Shown here one piece after another: positions 8,630 through 17,175 of a stretch of 64,000 nt of DNA. The notes beneath the pieces are model-generated. The model saw nothing but the letters and a program-made list of their open reading frames with translations. It was not told where the DNA came from and ran no database searches. The first letter of the stretch is position 1, and each line of letters starts with the position of its first letter. Source of the stretch: JABDFW01 sp035550215 (GTDB lineage Bacteria; Bacteroidota; Bacteroidia; Chitinophagales; Chitinophagaceae); contig DASZPM010000016.1 of NCBI GenBank assembly GCA_035550215.1, forward strand, positions 1 to 64,000. The letters run 5' to 3'. Made by a program: the position numbers and the translations under genes.

Positions 8630-9622
8630 ATGGCAGAAAAGAAATTAATAGATAAATACGGCCGGCAACTCAATTACCTGCGCTTGTCAGTTACAGACCG
8701 GTGCAATATACGTTGCCGGTATTGTATGCCTGAAGAGGGGATGTTGTTTGCACAAAAAGACGCGCTGTTTACATTTGAGGAACTGCTGCATATCTCCAGG
8801 ATATTTTGCGGGCTTGGTATAAGTAAAATACGTATTACAGGTGGTGAGCCTTTTGTGCGCAAAGGGTTGATGCTCTTCCTGCAGCAACTATCCCAACTGC
8901 CTCAATTAAAAGATATTCTTATTACAACCAACGGGACTTTAATAGACAAGTATATTGATGACCTTCTGCAAACACGCATACGCAAGATAAACATCAGTCT
9001 CGATTCTCTCGATGCTAACCGTTTTTTTCAAATTACCCGCCGCGATAGTTTTGATACGGTATATGCAAATGTTTTTGCATTACTCAAAGCAGGCTTTGAA
9101 ATAAAACTGAACTGTGTGTTGTCCTCAAAAATTAATTCGCCTGATATTATCCCTTTTATTGAGCTGACAAAAAATTACCCGCTTGCTGTACGGTTTTTAG
9201 AGGAAATGCCATTCAACGGGAGTGCGCAATTTGATGAGGAGCAATGGAATTATACCGACATATATAATCACATCAATCAACACTATGCCTTTATCCATAA
9301 AATAAAGGATGAAGCTGCATCAACTTCTGTCAATTACTGTGTACCTGGTTACAAAGGTACTTTTGGGATAATACCAGCGTTCAGCAGGACATTTTGCGGA
9401 ACATGTAACAGGATACGATTGTCAGCGACAGGCGAATTACGTACATGCCTGTACGGGCCGCCGGTTGCTAATCTTCGCGATGTGTTAAGGGACGGAGCAT
9501 CTTCAGAGGATATTGAAAATGTTATAACAGATGCCGTGCAGAGCCGGCTAAAAGACGGGAATGAAGCGGAGGCATTGAGGCATGAAACAGTGTACGATTC
9601 GATGTCGGTATTGGGAGGGTAG
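8630..9622 (+). CDS. moaA: GTP 3',8-cyclase MoaA (radical SAM)
   Basis: A 330-residue radical SAM enzyme that converts GTP to 3',8-cyclo-7,8-dihydro-GTP. The N-terminal SAM cluster is bound by Cys25, Cys29 and Cys32 (CNIRCRYC); ITGGEPFVR follows. The C-terminal substrate cluster is in FCGTCNRIRL plus LRTCLYG. The protein ends in Gly-Gly (SVLGG), as required for MoaA activity. moeB begins 4 bases after the stop. Confidence 0.94.
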   Translation: MAEKKLIDKYGRQLNYLRLSVTDRCNIRCRYCMPEEGMLFAQKDALFTFEELLHISRIFCGLGISKIRITGGEPFVRKGLMLFLQQLSQLPQLKDILITTNGTLIDKYIDDLLQTRIRKINISLDSLDANRFFQITRRDSFDTVYANVFALLKAGFEIKLNCVLSSKINSPDIIPFIELTKNYPLAVRFLEEMPFNGSAQFDEEQWNYTDIYNHINQHYAFIHKIKDEAASTSVNYCVPGYKGTFGIIPAFSRTFCGTCNRIRLSATGELRTCLYGPPVANLRDVLRDGASSEDIENVITDAVQSRLKDGNEAEALRHETVYDSMSVLGG

Positions 9623-9626
9623 AGCA

Positions 9627-10691
9627 ATGAATATAAACCGCTATATAAGGCAGGAGCATTTGCAGGGCTTTGGAACTGCGGCGCAACAAAAACTTGCAGC
9701 GGCAAGTGTGCTGGTGGTGGGCGCAGGGGGGCTTGGCGTACCAGCATTGCAATACTTATGCGGTATGGGCATTGGTAAAATAGGTATTGTTGACGGGGAT
9801 ACAGTAAGTATAACCAACCTGCACAGGCAGGTGCTGTATGATGAAGCCGATATTAATAAAAGCAAAGCTTTTACCGCTGCTGCTAAATTAAAACAACTGA
9901 ACAGCCATATTTGTATTGACATATATGATACTATGCTGACCGCTGCTAATGCCATTGATATCATCAGCAAATATGATGTGGTAATTGATGCAACTGACAA
10001 TTTTACCGCGCGCTATATTGTTAATGACGCCTGTATAATAACGGGTAAACCTTTTGTGTATGGAGCCATTCAAAGTTGGGAGGCGCAACTAAGCGTGTTT
10101 AATTATAAAGGCGGCCCTACTTACCGCTGTGTATATCCAACAACGCCGGGGACGAACGAAATACCCGATTGCAATACAGCAGGGGTGCTTGGTGTTGTAC
10201 CTGGCATTGTCGGGTGCAGGCAGGCACTTGAGGCTGTTAAAATTATAACAGGCGTTGGAAAACCGCTTTCCGGCAGGTTAAAAATATTTGACTTTGAAAA
10301 TGATGCTGAATACAGCGTTAAGTTAACTTCAAATCCTGTCAACAGGCAAATAACATCATTAGCCGGTAATGAGATGCAAGAATGTGCGGCAGTGTATAAG
10401 AACCTATCCCCGTATGAATTGAATGAATGGTTTTTGCAAGGAAAAGAGTTTTTGTTGTTGGATGTTAGAGAGGAGCAGGAGTATAATAACGGGCATATTG
10501 AGCAGGCTGTAAATGTGCCTTTAAGTATTTTGCCCGGTGAAGTATTTGCAACCGGGCGGCCATTGGTTACCATGTGTAAATCAGGCGCAAGAAGCCAGCG
10601 TGCGGCTACGCTGCTCAGGGAAAAAAATAATGAACTGGACCTGTACAATTTAACAGGCGGTTTTGATAACTGGATTGCTGTTACCAAATAA
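9627..10691 (+). CDS. moeB: MoeB/ThiF-type adenylyltransferase with C-terminal rhodanese domain
   Basis: The N-terminal domain is an E1-like adenylating enzyme: nucleotide loop VVGAGGLGVPALQYL, then IVDGDTVSITNLHRQVLY and VIDATDNFTARY. It activates the MoaD C-terminus. The C-terminal 100 residues are a rhodanese domain with LLDVREEQEYNNGHI and active-site loop MCKSGARS, which could supply sulfur. The two CXXC pairs that bind zinc in E. coli MoeB are not preserved: the first is TYRC, and the second is absent where KLTSNP stands. Length is 354 residues from ATG 9627; an upstream in-frame ATG at 9582 lies inside moaA and is unlikely. Confidence 0.88.
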   Translation: MNINRYIRQEHLQGFGTAAQQKLAAASVLVVGAGGLGVPALQYLCGMGIGKIGIVDGDTVSITNLHRQVLYDEADINKSKAFTAAAKLKQLNSHICIDIYDTMLTAANAIDIISKYDVVIDATDNFTARYIVNDACIITGKPFVYGAIQSWEAQLSVFNYKGGPTYRCVYPTTPGTNEIPDCNTAGVLGVVPGIVGCRQALEAVKIITGVGKPLSGRLKIFDFENDAEYSVKLTSNPVNRQITSLAGNEMQECAAVYKNLSPYELNEWFLQGKEFLLLDVREEQEYNNGHIEQAVNVPLSILPGEVFATGRPLVTMCKSGARSQRAATLLREKNNELDLYNLTGGFDNWIAVTK

Positions 10692-10707
10692 TTTTAAATA
10701 AAGCATT

Positions 10708-11481
10708 ATGCCGGACTGGAATACGATACTAATTATAGCAGCAGGCTTCTTTGTAATAGCTACGTTGTATTCATCAGTTGGTTTTGGTGGCGGCTCAAGC
10801 TATCTTGCGCTAATGGCATTGTTTGTAACAGATTTTCACGCCATTAAAACCATTGCTTTATTGTGTAACCTTGTGGTAGTTACCAATGGCTCTTACCTTT
10901 TTTATAAGCGGGGCTTTTTTGACTGGAAAAAATTTATACCACTGGTAATATGCAGTGTGCCTGCCGCATTTTTTGGCGCGATGATGAGGCTTACACAGCA
11001 CTCATTTTTTATTGCACTGGGTTGCGTGCTAATCCTTGCCGGTATTTTATTGCTCGTTCAAATTTATTTGCGCCCTTCCGCCGGCCCCGGTAAATCATTC
11101 CCTTCATGGATGAATCTAGTATTAGGTACAGCCATCGGTTTCCTGTCTGGCATGGTCGGCATCGGCGGAGGTATTTTATTATCGCCCATACTTAACCTGC
11201 TGCAGTGGGATAACGCAAAAAAAATTGCAGCACTTGCCAGTTTTTTTATCCTGGTCAATTCCATATCAGGATTATTAGGGCAACTCGCCGGGGGCACTCT
11301 GCAATTTAACAGCACATTATTTTTACCTTTACTGGTTGCTGTTTTTATCGGCGGACAATTAGGTACGAGATTAAGTTTGAACCTAATAAAAGCCAGTGTT
11401 GTAAAGGGTTTAACCGGTGTGCTGGTGGCCTACATTGGTATAAAATTGATTTTACAATACACCAAAGGCATTAATATATGA
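10708..11481 (+). CDS. TauE/SafE-family sulfite exporter-like membrane protein
   Basis: A 257-residue inner-membrane protein of about eight hydrophobic helices with the duplicated TauE/SafE signature: SSVGFGGGSSYL in the first half and GMVGIGGGILLSP in the second. The family moves sulfite, sulfonates or other small organosulfur anions. Its position inside the molybdenum cofactor operon, 16 bases after moeB and overlapping moeA by 4 (ATGA), suggests a role with sulfur or an oxyanion used by the pathway; this is inference. Confidence 0.82.
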   Translation: MPDWNTILIIAAGFFVIATLYSSVGFGGGSSYLALMALFVTDFHAIKTIALLCNLVVVTNGSYLFYKRGFFDWKKFIPLVICSVPAAFFGAMMRLTQHSFFIALGCVLILAGILLLVQIYLRPSAGPGKSFPSWMNLVLGTAIGFLSGMVGIGGGILLSPILNLLQWDNAKKIAALASFFILVNSISGLLGQLAGGTLQFNSTLFLPLLVAVFIGGQLGTRLSLNLIKASVVKGLTGVLVAYIGIKLILQYTKGINI

Positions 11482-12665
11482 TTGCCGTAGCTGAGGCGCT
11501 TGAGTTTATTTTGAAACAGCAAAGAGATTATGGAATAGAAGAAGCTGACCTTCTGCAATCCACCGGGCGTATTCTCGCAACCGATATAAAAGCCGACCGC
11601 GATTATCCTGCGTTTGACAGGGTAATGATGGATGGTATCGCGATAAATACCCGTGCCTTTGAAAGTAATATTAATGAATTTGTGATACAGTCGATACAGG
11701 CGGCCGGCGATGAACCTGCAGTACTTAACGGCATTCAGAATTGCATTGAAATAATGACGGGTGCAGTGTTGCCTGCCAATTGCGATGCGGTTGTACCTTA
11801 TGAAGAGTTGACGATAGCAGGTAATACTGCAATAATCAAAGCAACAAGTATCAAGCAATTTCAAAATGTGCACAAAAAAGGCAGCGACGGCGTACAGGAT
11901 ACGGTACTGTTGAATGCTAATACAAAAATGACCGCAGCACACGCAGGTATTCTTGCCTCCGTTGGCGCTGGCCGTGTGCCAGTTAAGCGGTTGCCTTCAA
12001 CGGTTGTTTGCTCTACAGGAAATGAATTGGTAGAAATAGATGAGCAGCCTTTACCCCACCAATTGAGGATGTCTAATCTTTATATGCTGGCAGCTTTATT
12101 GAAAAAAGATAACATTACGGCAAGCCTTCACCATATACCGGATGACGAAGCAGCTATGACTTCAACACTCACGGCGCTTATTGCACAACATGAAGTGGTA
12201 ATATTATCGGGCGCAGTATCAAAAGGTAAGTTTGACTACCTGCCCGGGGTATTAAAATCTTTGGGTATGCGCACTATTTTTCACCGCATTGCACAACGGC
12301 CGGGTAAACCCATGCTGTTTGGCGAATGCCCTAATGGTACATTAATATTTGGTTTCCCCGGTAACCCCATGTCAACATTTGTATGTTACCAGGTATATTT
12401 CAAAGCATGGTTATATCAATCCCAGCAATACAATGCTCCCCTAACAATAGCAAGGCTTGGTAAAACGGTCACGTTCACGCCAAATCTCTCATACCACTTA
12501 CCTGTATTTTTGCTTAATGAGGGAGGCCTGGTAAAAGCAATCCCTGTACCCGGTAATAATTCAGGCGATATACCTTCGCTGGCTGTAGTGGAAGGGCTGG
12601 TTACCCTTCCCCCGGAAAAAAGTATATTTGAAGAAGGTATAACAGTAAATGTGACTCTTTGTTAA
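11478..12665 (+). CDS. moeA: Molybdopterin molybdenumtransferase MoeA
   Basis: MoeA inserts molybdate into adenylated molybdopterin. The 395-residue protein shows the family order: N-terminal segment with DRDYPAFDRVMMDGIAI, the EIMTGAVLP and CDAVVPYEE blocks, the SVGAGRVPV segment, the central STGNELVE, ILSGAVSKGKFD, and FGFPGNPMSTFVCY. A MogA-type adenylyltransferase is not found in this window. It overlaps the preceding permease by 4 bases and xdhC by 1. Confidence 0.92.
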   Translation: MIAVAEALEFILKQQRDYGIEEADLLQSTGRILATDIKADRDYPAFDRVMMDGIAINTRAFESNINEFVIQSIQAAGDEPAVLNGIQNCIEIMTGAVLPANCDAVVPYEELTIAGNTAIIKATSIKQFQNVHKKGSDGVQDTVLLNANTKMTAAHAGILASVGAGRVPVKRLPSTVVCSTGNELVEIDEQPLPHQLRMSNLYMLAALLKKDNITASLHHIPDDEAAMTSTLTALIAQHEVVILSGAVSKGKFDYLPGVLKSLGMRTIFHRIAQRPGKPMLFGECPNGTLIFGFPGNPMSTFVCYQVYFKAWLYQSQQYNAPLTIARLGKTVTFTPNLSYHLPVFLLNEGGLVKAIPVPGNNSGDIPSLAVVEGLVTLPPEKSIFEEGITVNVTLC

Positions 12666-13765
12666 TGAAAGAAATTAAACAAATAATAGCGGCGTATGAC
12701 AAGGCAACTGCAGCCGGCAAAAAAGCTGCCCTTGCCACAGTTGTAACGGTGGAAGGCTCTTCTTACCGGCGGCCGGGAGCACGTATGCTTGTTACAGAAG
12801 ATGGCATGCTTACAGGCGCAATTAGTGGCGGCTGTCTTGAGGGGGATGCATTAAGAAAGGCCCAGTTTGCCATGATACGGGAGCAGGCGGTTATAGTGAA
12901 ATATGACACATCGGATGAGGATGACCTGAAATTTGGTGTACAGTTGGGCTGTAATGGTATTATTCATATTTTGATTGAGCCAATTGTGGCAGCAGGTAGA
13001 GACAATCCTATTGAATTACTTAAAGCCGCTGTTGCAAAGAGACAATATGCGGTAATTGCCACTGTGTTCGCAGTTCAACATAACAATATACAACCCGGAA
13101 CATGCCTGTTGTTAACCAACAGTGATGTTATAAAAAGAAATGATGCAGCCGGTTTATTTTTAGATGCAACCGTTGCTCTTCAAACCCGGCAGAGCATGAC
13201 AAAACAATATACAACAGATGCGGATTACACTGCCTTTATTGAAGTGCTTGCGCCTGAGGTTTCATTGCTGATATTTGGGGCGGGGAATGATGCAATACCG
13301 CTTGTTGATATGGCTAATATTCTTGGATGGCAAGTTACAGTAATTGATGGCCGCAGGCAATATGCAACACCACAAAGGTTTCCTTCCTGCACTGTAGCTG
13401 TAGCAAAACCCGGGGAAGCGCTGGCAAACATCAGTACGGATGAGCGTACTGTTGCAATACTTCTCACACACAATTATAACTACGATTTTGAGATGCTGAA
13501 AATACTGGTGCCGAAACGGTTACCATATATAGGTGTGCTTGGCCCGAAAAAGAAGATGCTGCGTATGGAAGAGCAATTACAGGAAGAAGGCATTATTTGG
13601 AGCGATGAATTGTGGCAACCAGTGCATGGACCATCTGGCCTGGATATTGGCGCCGAAACCTCTGAAGAAATTGCTTTATCCATATTGGCTGAAATAAAAG
13701 CCACGCTTGAAAAAAAAGAAGGCGAGCCGTTACGCAGTAAATCAACCAATATTCACGCAGTATAA
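12665..13765 (+). CDS. xdhC: XdhC/CoxI-family molybdenum hydroxylase maturation protein
   Basis: A 366-residue XdhC-like chaperone, which binds the cofactor, promotes replacement of an oxo ligand by the catalytic sulfido ligand, and hands it to xanthine-dehydrogenase-family enzymes. Seen are the N-terminal GSSYRRPGARMLV and GAISGGCLEGDA blocks and a C-terminal Rossmann domain (LLIFGAGNDAIPL, VTVIDGRRQYA, ILLTHNYNYDF, YIGVLGPKKK). Its presence fits the sulfido-requiring hydroxylases at the start of the locus. ATG 12665 overlaps the moeA stop by one base. Confidence 0.9.
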   Translation: MKEIKQIIAAYDKATAAGKKAALATVVTVEGSSYRRPGARMLVTEDGMLTGAISGGCLEGDALRKAQFAMIREQAVIVKYDTSDEDDLKFGVQLGCNGIIHILIEPIVAAGRDNPIELLKAAVAKRQYAVIATVFAVQHNNIQPGTCLLLTNSDVIKRNDAAGLFLDATVALQTRQSMTKQYTTDADYTAFIEVLAPEVSLLIFGAGNDAIPLVDMANILGWQVTVIDGRRQYATPQRFPSCTVAVAKPGEALANISTDERTVAILLTHNYNYDFEMLKILVPKRLPYIGVLGPKKKMLRMEEQLQEEGIIWSDELWQPVHGPSGLDIGAETSEEIALSILAEIKATLEKKEGEPLRSKSTNIHAV

Positions 13766-13767
13766 AT

Positions 13768-14361
13768 ATGACTGGTATTATTATACTTGCAGCCGGCGGG
13801 TCGGCGCGTATGGGTACAGCAAAGCAACAGTTGCTCTATAAAAGTAAAAGCCTTTTAGAAAATGCTGTATCAACCGCTTTGGCTGCTAATGCAGGCATTG
13901 TGGTAGTAGTATTAGGATACGAAGCCGATAAGATAACGCCTTTAATCAAGAGCTGTAATATTTCAATTACCATTAATGGGAATTGGCGTGCGGGTATGGG
14001 CAGCTCAATAAGTAAAGGTATGCTGCACCTTCTTAATATGCAGCCCGCTGTTGACGACGCTATAATTATGTTGTGTGACCAGCCCCTGGTTACGGCAGAT
14101 GTGTTACATAAATTAATAGAAACCAGGGCATCGGTTGGATGCGGCATTGTGGCGTGCACCTACGGCGGTACTGTAGGTGTTCCTGCCCTTTTTGATAAAG
14201 TATATTTTGACAAACTGGTTTCATTAGAGGGTGAAAGTGGCGCAAAAAAAATCCTGCACCAGTTCGCTGATGATGTGGCGTCAATAAATTTTCCCGGTGG
14301 GGCGATTGATATTGACACACCGGAAGATTTTGAAAGATTGAATACACCCGGAAATTTTTGA
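13768..14361 (+). CDS. mocA: Molybdenum cofactor cytidylyltransferase MocA-like
   Basis: A 197-residue nucleotidyltransferase beginning MTGIIILAAGGSARMGTAKQ, with MLCDQPLV in the middle and GGAIDIDTPEDFERL near the end. The CDQP form and the closing IDIDTPED are typical of MocA, which attaches CMP to molybdopterin. The xanthine-oxidase-family enzymes of bacteria often use the cytosine dinucleotide form, so this gene probably serves the IorB-like subunits while mobA serves DMSO-reductase-type enzymes elsewhere. Last gene of the operon, 2 bases after xdhC. Confidence 0.86.
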   Translation: MTGIIILAAGGSARMGTAKQQLLYKSKSLLENAVSTALAANAGIVVVVLGYEADKITPLIKSCNISITINGNWRAGMGSSISKGMLHLLNMQPAVDDAIIMLCDQPLVTADVLHKLIETRASVGCGIVACTYGGTVGVPALFDKVYFDKLVSLEGESGAKKILHQFADDVASINFPGGAIDIDTPEDFERLNTPGNF

Positions 14362-14386
14362 GATGCCCGGAAAAATCGCTGCAGGC

Positions 14387-15370
14387 TCAACGGCCGACCC
14401 TTTTTTGCAGGTGTTCAGGGTAACGCGCACCCTGTACTGTAATTTTTGAAGCAGCTTCTTCAATATTACCAAGATCTTCCTCCGTAAGTTCAACCGAAGC
14501 TCCTCCCAGGTTTTCTTCCAGCCGGTGCAGCTTTGTTGTCCCCGGTATAGGAACTATCCATGGTTTTTGGGCGAGCAGCCAGGCAAGCGCTATTTGGGCG
14601 GTAGTAGCATTCTTTTGTTTTGCAATATTGCCAAGTAAATCCACCAAAGCTTGGTTAGCCTTCCTGTTTTCTTCAGAGAAACGGGGAACGATGTTCCTGA
14701 AATCGGTGGTGTCAAATTTTGTGGCTTCGTTAATAGCCCCTGTAAGAAAGCCTTTGCCCAACGGGCTAAACGGAACAAAACCAATGCCCAACTCTTCAAG
14801 GGTGGGTATCACTTCAAGCTCCGGTTCTCTCCACCATAACGAATACTCGCTTTGTAATGCCGCTACCGGCAGTACAGCATGTGCTTTGCGAATACTCTGT
14901 ACCCCTGCTTCTGACATGCCAAAGTGTTTCACTTTGCCTTCTGCAACCAGGTCTTTTACGGTTCCCGCAACATCTTCAATCGGTACATTCGGGTCAACCC
15001 GGTGTTGGTAAAACAGGTCTATTACATCTGTCCGCAGGCGTTTAAGCGCTGCTTCGGCAACTTCTCTTATTCTTCCAGGGCGGCTATCAAGCCCGGCTTG
15101 GGAATTTCCATCCTTAAACCCGAACTTAGTGGCAATAACCACCTGCTTGCGAAATGGGGCAACTGCTTCTCCTACAAGTTCCTCATTCAAAAATGGCCCA
15201 TAGGCTTCCGCTGTGTCAAAAAAGGTTACGCCCTTTTCAAAAGCGGCATGTATTAAAGCAATCATTTCTTTTTTGTCATGTGCCGGCCCATAGCCAAAAC
15301 TCATGCCCATACAGCCGAGGCCAAGGGCTGAAACTTCAAGCCCGCTTTTACCAAGTATTCTTTTTTTCAT
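14387..15370 (-). CDS. Aldo/keto reductase
   Basis: A 327-residue NADPH-dependent aldo/keto reductase of the AKR13-like bacterial group. Seen are LGLGCMGMSFGYG, FFDTAEAYG with the catalytic Asp and Tyr, the lysine in VIATKFGF, the His in YQHRVDPNVP, and IPGTTKLHRLEENLGG near the cofactor-binding end. The substrate is unknown. ATG 15370 is preferred to a TTG two codons upstream. The AraC-type regulator gene lies 154 bases upstream on the same strand and probably controls it. Convergent with the cofactor operon, with only 25 bases between stops. Confidence 0.9.
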   Translation of the reverse strand: MKKRILGKSGLEVSALGLGCMGMSFGYGPAHDKKEMIALIHAAFEKGVTFFDTAEAYGPFLNEELVGEAVAPFRKQVVIATKFGFKDGNSQAGLDSRPGRIREVAEAALKRLRTDVIDLFYQHRVDPNVPIEDVAGTVKDLVAEGKVKHFGMSEAGVQSIRKAHAVLPVAALQSEYSLWWREPELEVIPTLEELGIGFVPFSPLGKGFLTGAINEATKFDTTDFRNIVPRFSEENRKANQALVDLLGNIAKQKNATTAQIALAWLLAQKPWIVPIPGTTKLHRLEENLGGASVELTEEDLGNIEEAASKITVQGARYPEHLQKRVGR

Positions 15371-15524
15371 AACCAACTCTTTTATGTTTTTATAATAGCT
15401 CCTGTCGAAGATTTAAAACATCCTGCGATCGTATATCCTGGAACCCGCTCAAATTATTACAGGGCAAAGTTAGAGCGTCAAAAAGGGGTAAAACAAACAA
15501 AAAACAAGCAATGCATTACAAAAT

Positions 15525-16424
15525 TCAAACATTCCTGAATTTAAGCGGGCTTGTTTGCAAATGCTTTTTGAAGAAGTTATTGAAATGTGTTACTTCATTA
15601 AAACCCAGGGCAAAAGCAATTTCAGAAACAGACCATGTACTGTGCCTGAGCAATATTTTTGCCTCCTGCAAAATTCTCTCGGCGATAATTTGCGATGTTG
15701 TTTTATCGGTTGTTTCTTTTACCGCCCGGTTTAAATGATTCACATGAACGTTTAACTGTTTGGCAAAAGCCGAAGGTGAACGGAGGTTTACTGTTTGATG
15801 GTTATCATCCACGGGAAACTGGCGTTCCAATAGCTCCAGGAATATTGTTGAAATTCTTTGAAAAGCCATTATTGGTTGTCTGGCAAATTGCGCAGTGGGC
15901 TGCATCTTCAGGGCAAAATGGATAAGCTCAAAAACAAGGGTGCGCAATACATCGTATTTGTGTATGTAATCTGAATTGATTTCGGTAAACATTCTGTCAT
16001 ACACAGTTTGCACACTGTTTGCCTGCTCATCAGTCAATTCAAATATGTGTGTACCGTGGGGCTGGAACACCTCGTATTGATTCAGGTTGCCATACTGGTG
16101 AAAAAAATGATGGTTGAATACACAAAAACAGCCGCCACGAATATTCTCTAAATGCTCCCATTTGTAGGGAATTTGCGGATTTGAGAAAGAAAGGGCCTGC
16201 TTTTGCACTTCAACAACTTTATCAGCATAATGTACTTTACTGCCACCCCTGACGAGCATGATTTTATAATAATCACGCCGTTTATAAGGAATTGGTTGAG
16301 CTTTATCGCCTACAAAAGGTTCCAGTTTAAATACATTAAAGTGCCCTATATCGTTGCGAATATTTTCAGGCATCCAGTTAAACTTTCTTTTGTAAAATTC
16401 CTCTATGGTTTCAACCCTGTTCAT
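15525..16424 (-). CDS. AraC-family transcriptional regulator
   Basis: A 299-residue regulator with an N-terminal cupin-like sensing domain (about 30-140) and a C-terminal AraC helix-turn-helix pair: FAKQLNVHVNHLNRAVKE for the first and WSVSEIAFALGFNEVTHFNN for the second. The second motif is close to the consensus IAxxxGFxxxxxFxxxFK. The next gene downstream is an aldo/keto reductase, a frequent target of such regulators. A perfect -7 box ends 5 bases before the start codon. Confidence 0.9.
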   Translation of the reverse strand: MNRVETIEEFYKRKFNWMPENIRNDIGHFNVFKLEPFVGDKAQPIPYKRRDYYKIMLVRGGSKVHYADKVVEVQKQALSFSNPQIPYKWEHLENIRGGCFCVFNHHFFHQYGNLNQYEVFQPHGTHIFELTDEQANSVQTVYDRMFTEINSDYIHKYDVLRTLVFELIHFALKMQPTAQFARQPIMAFQRISTIFLELLERQFPVDDNHQTVNLRSPSAFAKQLNVHVNHLNRAVKETTDKTTSQIIAERILQEAKILLRHSTWSVSEIAFALGFNEVTHFNNFFKKHLQTSPLKFRNV

Positions 16425-16429
16425 TAACC

Positions 16430-16437
16430 CAAACTTA
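16430..16437 (-). promoter_or_regulatory. Bacteroidota -7 box TAAGTTTG before araC-type gene
   Basis: TAAGTTTG matches TAnnTTTG at all six fixed positions. It ends 5 bases before ATG 16424, so transcription would begin at or next to the start codon. No clear -33 TTTG is seen. Confidence 0.45.
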
Positions 16438-16608
16438 TTGTATTTATTGCGAATGCCGGGCAGGTTGCGTTAGTAAATAAATCTGAAAATATTATCACCT
16501 GGCTTGCCGAAAAAATGCCGCTCCCAGCAATGCAAAAGAAGAACGAAACATTATAACTGCATAATAAATTTCAAATTGTTAATTACGAATTTCAAATATT
16601 TTTGACTA

Positions 16609-17175
16609 TTACTGCTCCAGTTTAGTTTGAAGCGGTTCCAGGTTTTTCTTCCTGCTTTTGTAAAAACGGTGTTCCCATCCACCTATGTAAAAGGCTATAA
16701 TAAAAAGAGCCGTAACACCAATAGCCGCCCAGGCAGGCTTGCCGGCTTCTAACAGGCCCGCCATACAAAGTGAGGCAATGGGCAGAATATTAAACCGCAT
16801 TATTTGTGACAGCCAAACCTGGTATGTGGCCGTTGCTACAGCATGCCGGAGATCGTCGCGCATAGAGCAGTCAAATTGTGTTTGCTGGTGTAACCTGCGG
16901 CGGTGGCTGATTAAAACATATACAGAAGTAAGCAGCAGCCACGCGGCCATTATCAGCATAAAGAGATTTGTTGTACCGCCCCGGAAATTGATAATAAAAA
17001 TGAAACACCCGGCGCTGAAATTTACCGCGATAAGCAGTATTTCCCTTGCATTGGTTATACGCAACGCGCTCTTTCTTTTTGCCATAATGTTGTTATGCAA
17101 TGCTTTTTCATTAATAACATATACGGACTGCTGACTTTCAGCAATCCATATTTTCTGCAGATCTTCAAATTCCAT
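16609..17175 (-). CDS. Membrane protein, probable partner of the adjacent sigma factor
   Basis: A 188-residue protein beginning MEFEDLQKIWIAESQQSVYVINEKAL, quoted here in two overlapping parts: MEFEDLQKIW and SQQSVYVINEKAL. A short amphipathic N-terminal region is followed by about four membrane segments (near 45-60, 68-85, 130-150, 152-170) and a basic tail. Its start codon overlaps the sigma-factor stop, giving the sigma/membrane-partner layout of anti-sigma systems, but I see no zinc-binding anti-sigma domain. Function is inferred from context only. I chose ATG 17175; an earlier in-frame start would run 20 codons into the sigma gene. Confidence 0.7.
   Translation of the reverse strand: MEFEDLQKIWIAESQQSVYVINEKALHNNIMAKRKSALRITNAREILLIAVNFSAGCFIFIINFRGGTTNLFMLIMAAWLLLTSVYVLISHRRRLHQQTQFDCSMRDDLRHAVATATYQVWLSQIMRFNILPIASLCMAGLLEAGKPAWAAIGVTALFIIAFYIGGWEHRFYKSRKKNLEPLQTKLEQ

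Noticed and set aside
16567..16604. Direct repeat AATTTCAAAT twice after the membrane-protein gene
   Set aside because: Only 10 bases, AT-rich and without flanking mobile-gene features; likely chance.
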